From: Promethearchaeota archaeon
Lineage (GTDB): Archaea > Asgardarchaeota > Lokiarchaeia > Sigynarchaeales > SOKP01
Direction of reading: 5' to 3'
Assembly: GCA_030608765.1 (NCBI GenBank)
Contig: JAUWDN010000046.1
Span: forward strand, 1 to 7,212
DNA length: 7,212 bases
Positions within the stretch are counted from its first letter, which is position 1; the number at the start of each line of letters is the position of its first letter. A program made the position numbers and the translations under genes. Shown here in pieces: positions 5,827 through 7,212 of the stretch. The notes below the pieces were generated by a model that saw only the letters and a list, made by a program, of their open reading frames with translations, had not been told where the DNA came from and did not search any database.

Positions 5827-6120
5827 ATGAAAATATCAGATTTTCAGGATTTATTAAAAGAGCTTTATCTTCAGAATGATTTAAATAGAGGTGTTAATTC
5901 CACCTTTATTTGGTTAATAGAAGAAATTGGGGAATTAGCTACCTTATTAAATTCAATAGATATAGATAAGAAAAAAGTATCTGAAGAGATAGCAGATATT
6001 ATTGCTTGGACTATTTCTATCGCAAATATTTTAGAGATTGACATAGAAAAAGCTTTATCTGATAAGTATCCAAATAAATGTAAAAAATGCAGTTCTTCTC
6101 CTTGTATATGTGAAAAATAA
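5827..6120 (+). CDS. Small MazG-like nucleotide pyrophosphohydrolase with C-terminal cysteine cluster
   Basis: The 97-residue protein has the all-alpha MazG/dUTPase-like fold signature. EEIGE (32-36) supplies the first acidic metal ligands and EEIAD (53-57) the second pair (Glu54, Asp57), the EExxE...ExxD pattern that binds magnesium in this superfamily. Such enzymes hydrolyse (d)NTPs to NMP and pyrophosphate and act in house-cleaning of non-canonical nucleotides; the substrate here is unknown. After the helical core a short tail holds four cysteines, Cys85, Cys88, Cys93 and Cys95 (CKKC, then CIC), a possible small metal site that I recall in some other archaeal MazG-like proteins. The protein is a single-domain form, much shorter than the two-domain E. 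coli MazG. The ATG at 5827 lacks a clear Shine-Dalgarno sequence. The gene follows Sec61-beta by 32 nt and may share its transcript. Confidence 0.85.
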   Translation: MKISDFQDLLKELYLQNDLNRGVNSTFIWLIEEIGELATLLNSIDIDKKKVSEEIADIIAWTISIANILEIDIEKALSDKYPNKCKKCSSSPCICEK

Positions 6121-6182
6121 TTAAGTTAATATTATTTTATGAAATAATTCAACTAAAAACCAATATAAAGTGAAAAAATTAA

Positions 6183-6938
6183 GTGAATTTAGAAAGAAAT
6201 AATTATTCTTTTCTCCACCAAAAGGCAGATATTCACGAAAGCGCATATATTGAGAGTTTTACAGCAATAGGAAAGGGAGTTAAAATTGAGAGTGATGTTT
6301 ATGTTTCAAAAGGCGTCAAGATTTATGGAAATGCATTGATTCAGTCAGGTACTTATGTAGGTGAAAATTGCATCATTGGACATCCACAGAGAGCGGATTT
6401 ATCAAAAATAGTAAAAGATAAGATGGAGATCACAGATTTTAAGAGCCCTCTAGTGACAATAGGAAGGGATTGCACAATTAGAGCGGGAACGATAATTTAC
6501 TCTGAAGTAAATATGGGTGAAAAATGCCAGACAGGACATTATGCTATGATTAGAGAAAAAACTAGTATAGGTAGCAATACATTAATAGGTACTAACACTG
6601 TAATTGATGGAAATGCAATTATAGGAGAAGATGTAAGCATCCAAACGGGGGTTTATATTCCTCTATACTCAAAAATCGGAAACAATGTTTTTATGGGTCC
6701 ATTTAGTAAATTAACAAATGATAAATACATGACGCGCAAAGAATTTGCTCTAATTGGTCCAAATATAGAAGATAATGTTTCATTGGGTGCAAACTCAGTA
6801 ATATTACCGGGAATTACGTTAAAAATGGGAACTATTGTTGGAGCGGGAAGCGTGGTTACAAAGAGTACCAATGAAAACGATATTGTTATCGGAAACCCCG
6901 CTAAATTGCTAAAGAAAAAACCTAAGGATTGGAAGTAA
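6183..6938 (+). CDS. Left-handed beta-helix acyltransferase (sugar O-/N-acetyltransferase-like)
   Basis: The 251-residue protein is built of hexapeptide repeats ([I/V/L]-G-x-x-x-x), for example at IGKGVKIESDVYV (29-41), VGENCIIG (59-66), VTIGRDCTI (91-99), IGSNTLIG (129-136) and IGEDVSIQ (147-154). It is therefore a trimeric left-handed beta-helix transferase using acetyl-CoA or a similar acyl donor. The stretch GHYAMIRE (118-125), the loop TNDKYMTR (178-185) and the closing VIGNPAKLLKK (235-245) resemble nucleotide-sugar N-acetyltransferases of the WlbB/WbpD and FdtC kind; His119 is a candidate catalytic base. An insert at about 68-90 breaks the helix. The likely job is acylation of a sugar used for surface glycans, in the cytosol. 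The start is GTG at 6183, with only a weak GTGA 8 nt upstream. The next gene, 60 nt on, looks glycosyltransferase-related, which supports a sugar role. The exact substrate is not visible. Confidence 0.85.
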   Translation: MNLERNNYSFLHQKADIHESAYIESFTAIGKGVKIESDVYVSKGVKIYGNALIQSGTYVGENCIIGHPQRADLSKIVKDKMEITDFKSPLVTIGRDCTIRAGTIIYSEVNMGEKCQTGHYAMIREKTSIGSNTLIGTNTVIDGNAIIGEDVSIQTGVYIPLYSKIGNNVFMGPFSKLTNDKYMTRKEFALIGPNIEDNVSLGANSVILPGITLKMGTIVGAGSVVTKSTNENDIVIGNPAKLLKKKPKDWK

Positions 6939-6951
6939 TCAATAATAGGTC

Positions 6952-6976
6952 CAATTTTAATAATTTTTCAAAATTG
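6952..6976 (+). terminator. Weak AT hairpin and T run after the acyltransferase gene
   Basis: CAATTTT (6952-6958) and AAAATTG (6970-6976) can pair as a 7-bp stem around an 11-nt loop that contains TTTTT (6964-6968). It lies between the acyltransferase stop and the next start. The stem is almost all A-T and may be chance; the T run alone could act as an archaeal terminator. Confidence 0.2.
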
Positions 6977-6998
6977 TATTAGAGAAAATGTGTGAAAA

Positions 6999-7212
6999 AT
7001 GAGTTTAATAAATAAAAAAATTTGGATTGATATAGAGGAACCGAAAACAGGAGTAATGTTTAATTCTTTACTAAAGAAGTTTCAAAAGGAAGACGCAGAA
7101 CTTTTAGTTACTGCTAGAGATTACGATTGGTTTAGGTCTATTAATTTTAACTTTTTATTCTGGCATGTGGAATTTTCTATTGTTATGACTCTTCTGGGTA
7201 TATTTCATGCTC
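6999..7212 (+). CDS. DUF354-like protein, N-terminal part only (possible GT-B glycosyltransferase relative)
   Basis: A reading frame begins with ATG at 6999 and is open to the right edge, giving 71 residues. The start MSLINKKIWIDIEEPKTGVM, followed by FNSLLKKFQKEDAELLVTARDYD, matches the pattern of DUF354 proteins, whose N terminus typically reads KIWIDI.NP...F...I..L...GHEVLITARD. DUF354 proteins resemble GT-B-fold glycosyltransferases and nucleotide-sugar epimerases and are common in archaea. Past residue 43 (Asp43) the sequence turns hydrophobic and no longer follows what I expect of the family, so a divergent member or a nearby frameshift are both possible. GTGA (6992-6995) lies 3 nt before the ATG and can serve as a Shine-Dalgarno sequence. 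The gene follows the acyltransferase by 60 nt. Confidence 0.5.
   Translation, partial: MSLINKKIWIDIEEPKTGVMFNSLLKKFQKEDAELLVTARDYDWFRSINFNFLFWHVEFSIVMTLLGIFHA

Noticed and set aside
6653..6871. 72-residue open frame on the minus strand
   Set aside because: It is antisense to the hexapeptide-repeat acyltransferase and simply mirrors its repeat codons.
1..7212. CRISPR array, insertion sequence, integron or phage signature
   Set aside because: I saw no regularly spaced repeats, terminal inverted repeats, transposase or integrase motifs. Although tRNA genes often host integration, no integrase or duplicated tRNA 3' end was seen within this window.

Overview
The window looks like a piece of an archaeal chromosome, most likely from an Asgard (Lokiarchaeia-like) archaeon. 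It is very AT-rich, apart from one GC-rich tRNA gene. It carries an archaeal/eukaryotic Sec61-beta rather than bacterial SecG. It also carries a tRNA with an archaeal bulge-helix-bulge intron and several proteins that resemble eukaryotic forms: a DPAGT1/Alg7-type sugar-phosphate transferase, a long Trm112, and a protein with the architecture of ribophorin I. The lineage is inferred from this gene mix and was not tested by phylogeny.

Layout. Positions 1-5426 are read leftward. In transcription order they hold a ribophorin-I-like membrane protein (5426-3558), Trm112 (3534-2911), a tRNA-Gln(TTG) gene (2896-2795) with a 29-nt intron in its T loop, an Alg7/DPAGT1-like transferase (2595-1234) and an M48 membrane metallopeptidase (from 1128, running off the left edge). 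The ribophorin-like gene, trm112 and the tRNA are packed with gaps of 23 and 14 nt and may share a transcript. A 152-bp AT-rich divergent intergenic region (5427-5578) separates them from a rightward set: Sec61-beta (5579-5794), a small MazG-like pyrophosphohydrolase (5827-6120), a left-handed beta-helix acyltransferase (6183-6938), and the start of a DUF354-like, probably glycosyltransferase-related, protein (6999 to the right edge). No stretch over 300 bases lacks a gene, and I see no mobile element, CRISPR array or rRNA.

How the genes fit together. Several products meet at the membrane: a translocon subunit, the enzyme type that begins dolichol-linked oligosaccharide synthesis, a candidate oligosaccharyltransferase accessory subunit, a sugar-acyltransferase-like enzyme and a membrane protease. 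This suggests a secretion and protein-glycosylation neighbourhood arranged around a eukaryote-like core. The second theme is tRNA and translation: Trm112 is an activator of methyltransferases acting on tRNA, rRNA and release factor, and its gene lies directly upstream of a tRNA gene. The most striking sequence-level observation is the strict bulge-helix-bulge motif inside the tRNA T loop, whose predicted removal restores a canonical loop. The same tRNA has C instead of the near-universal U at position 33.
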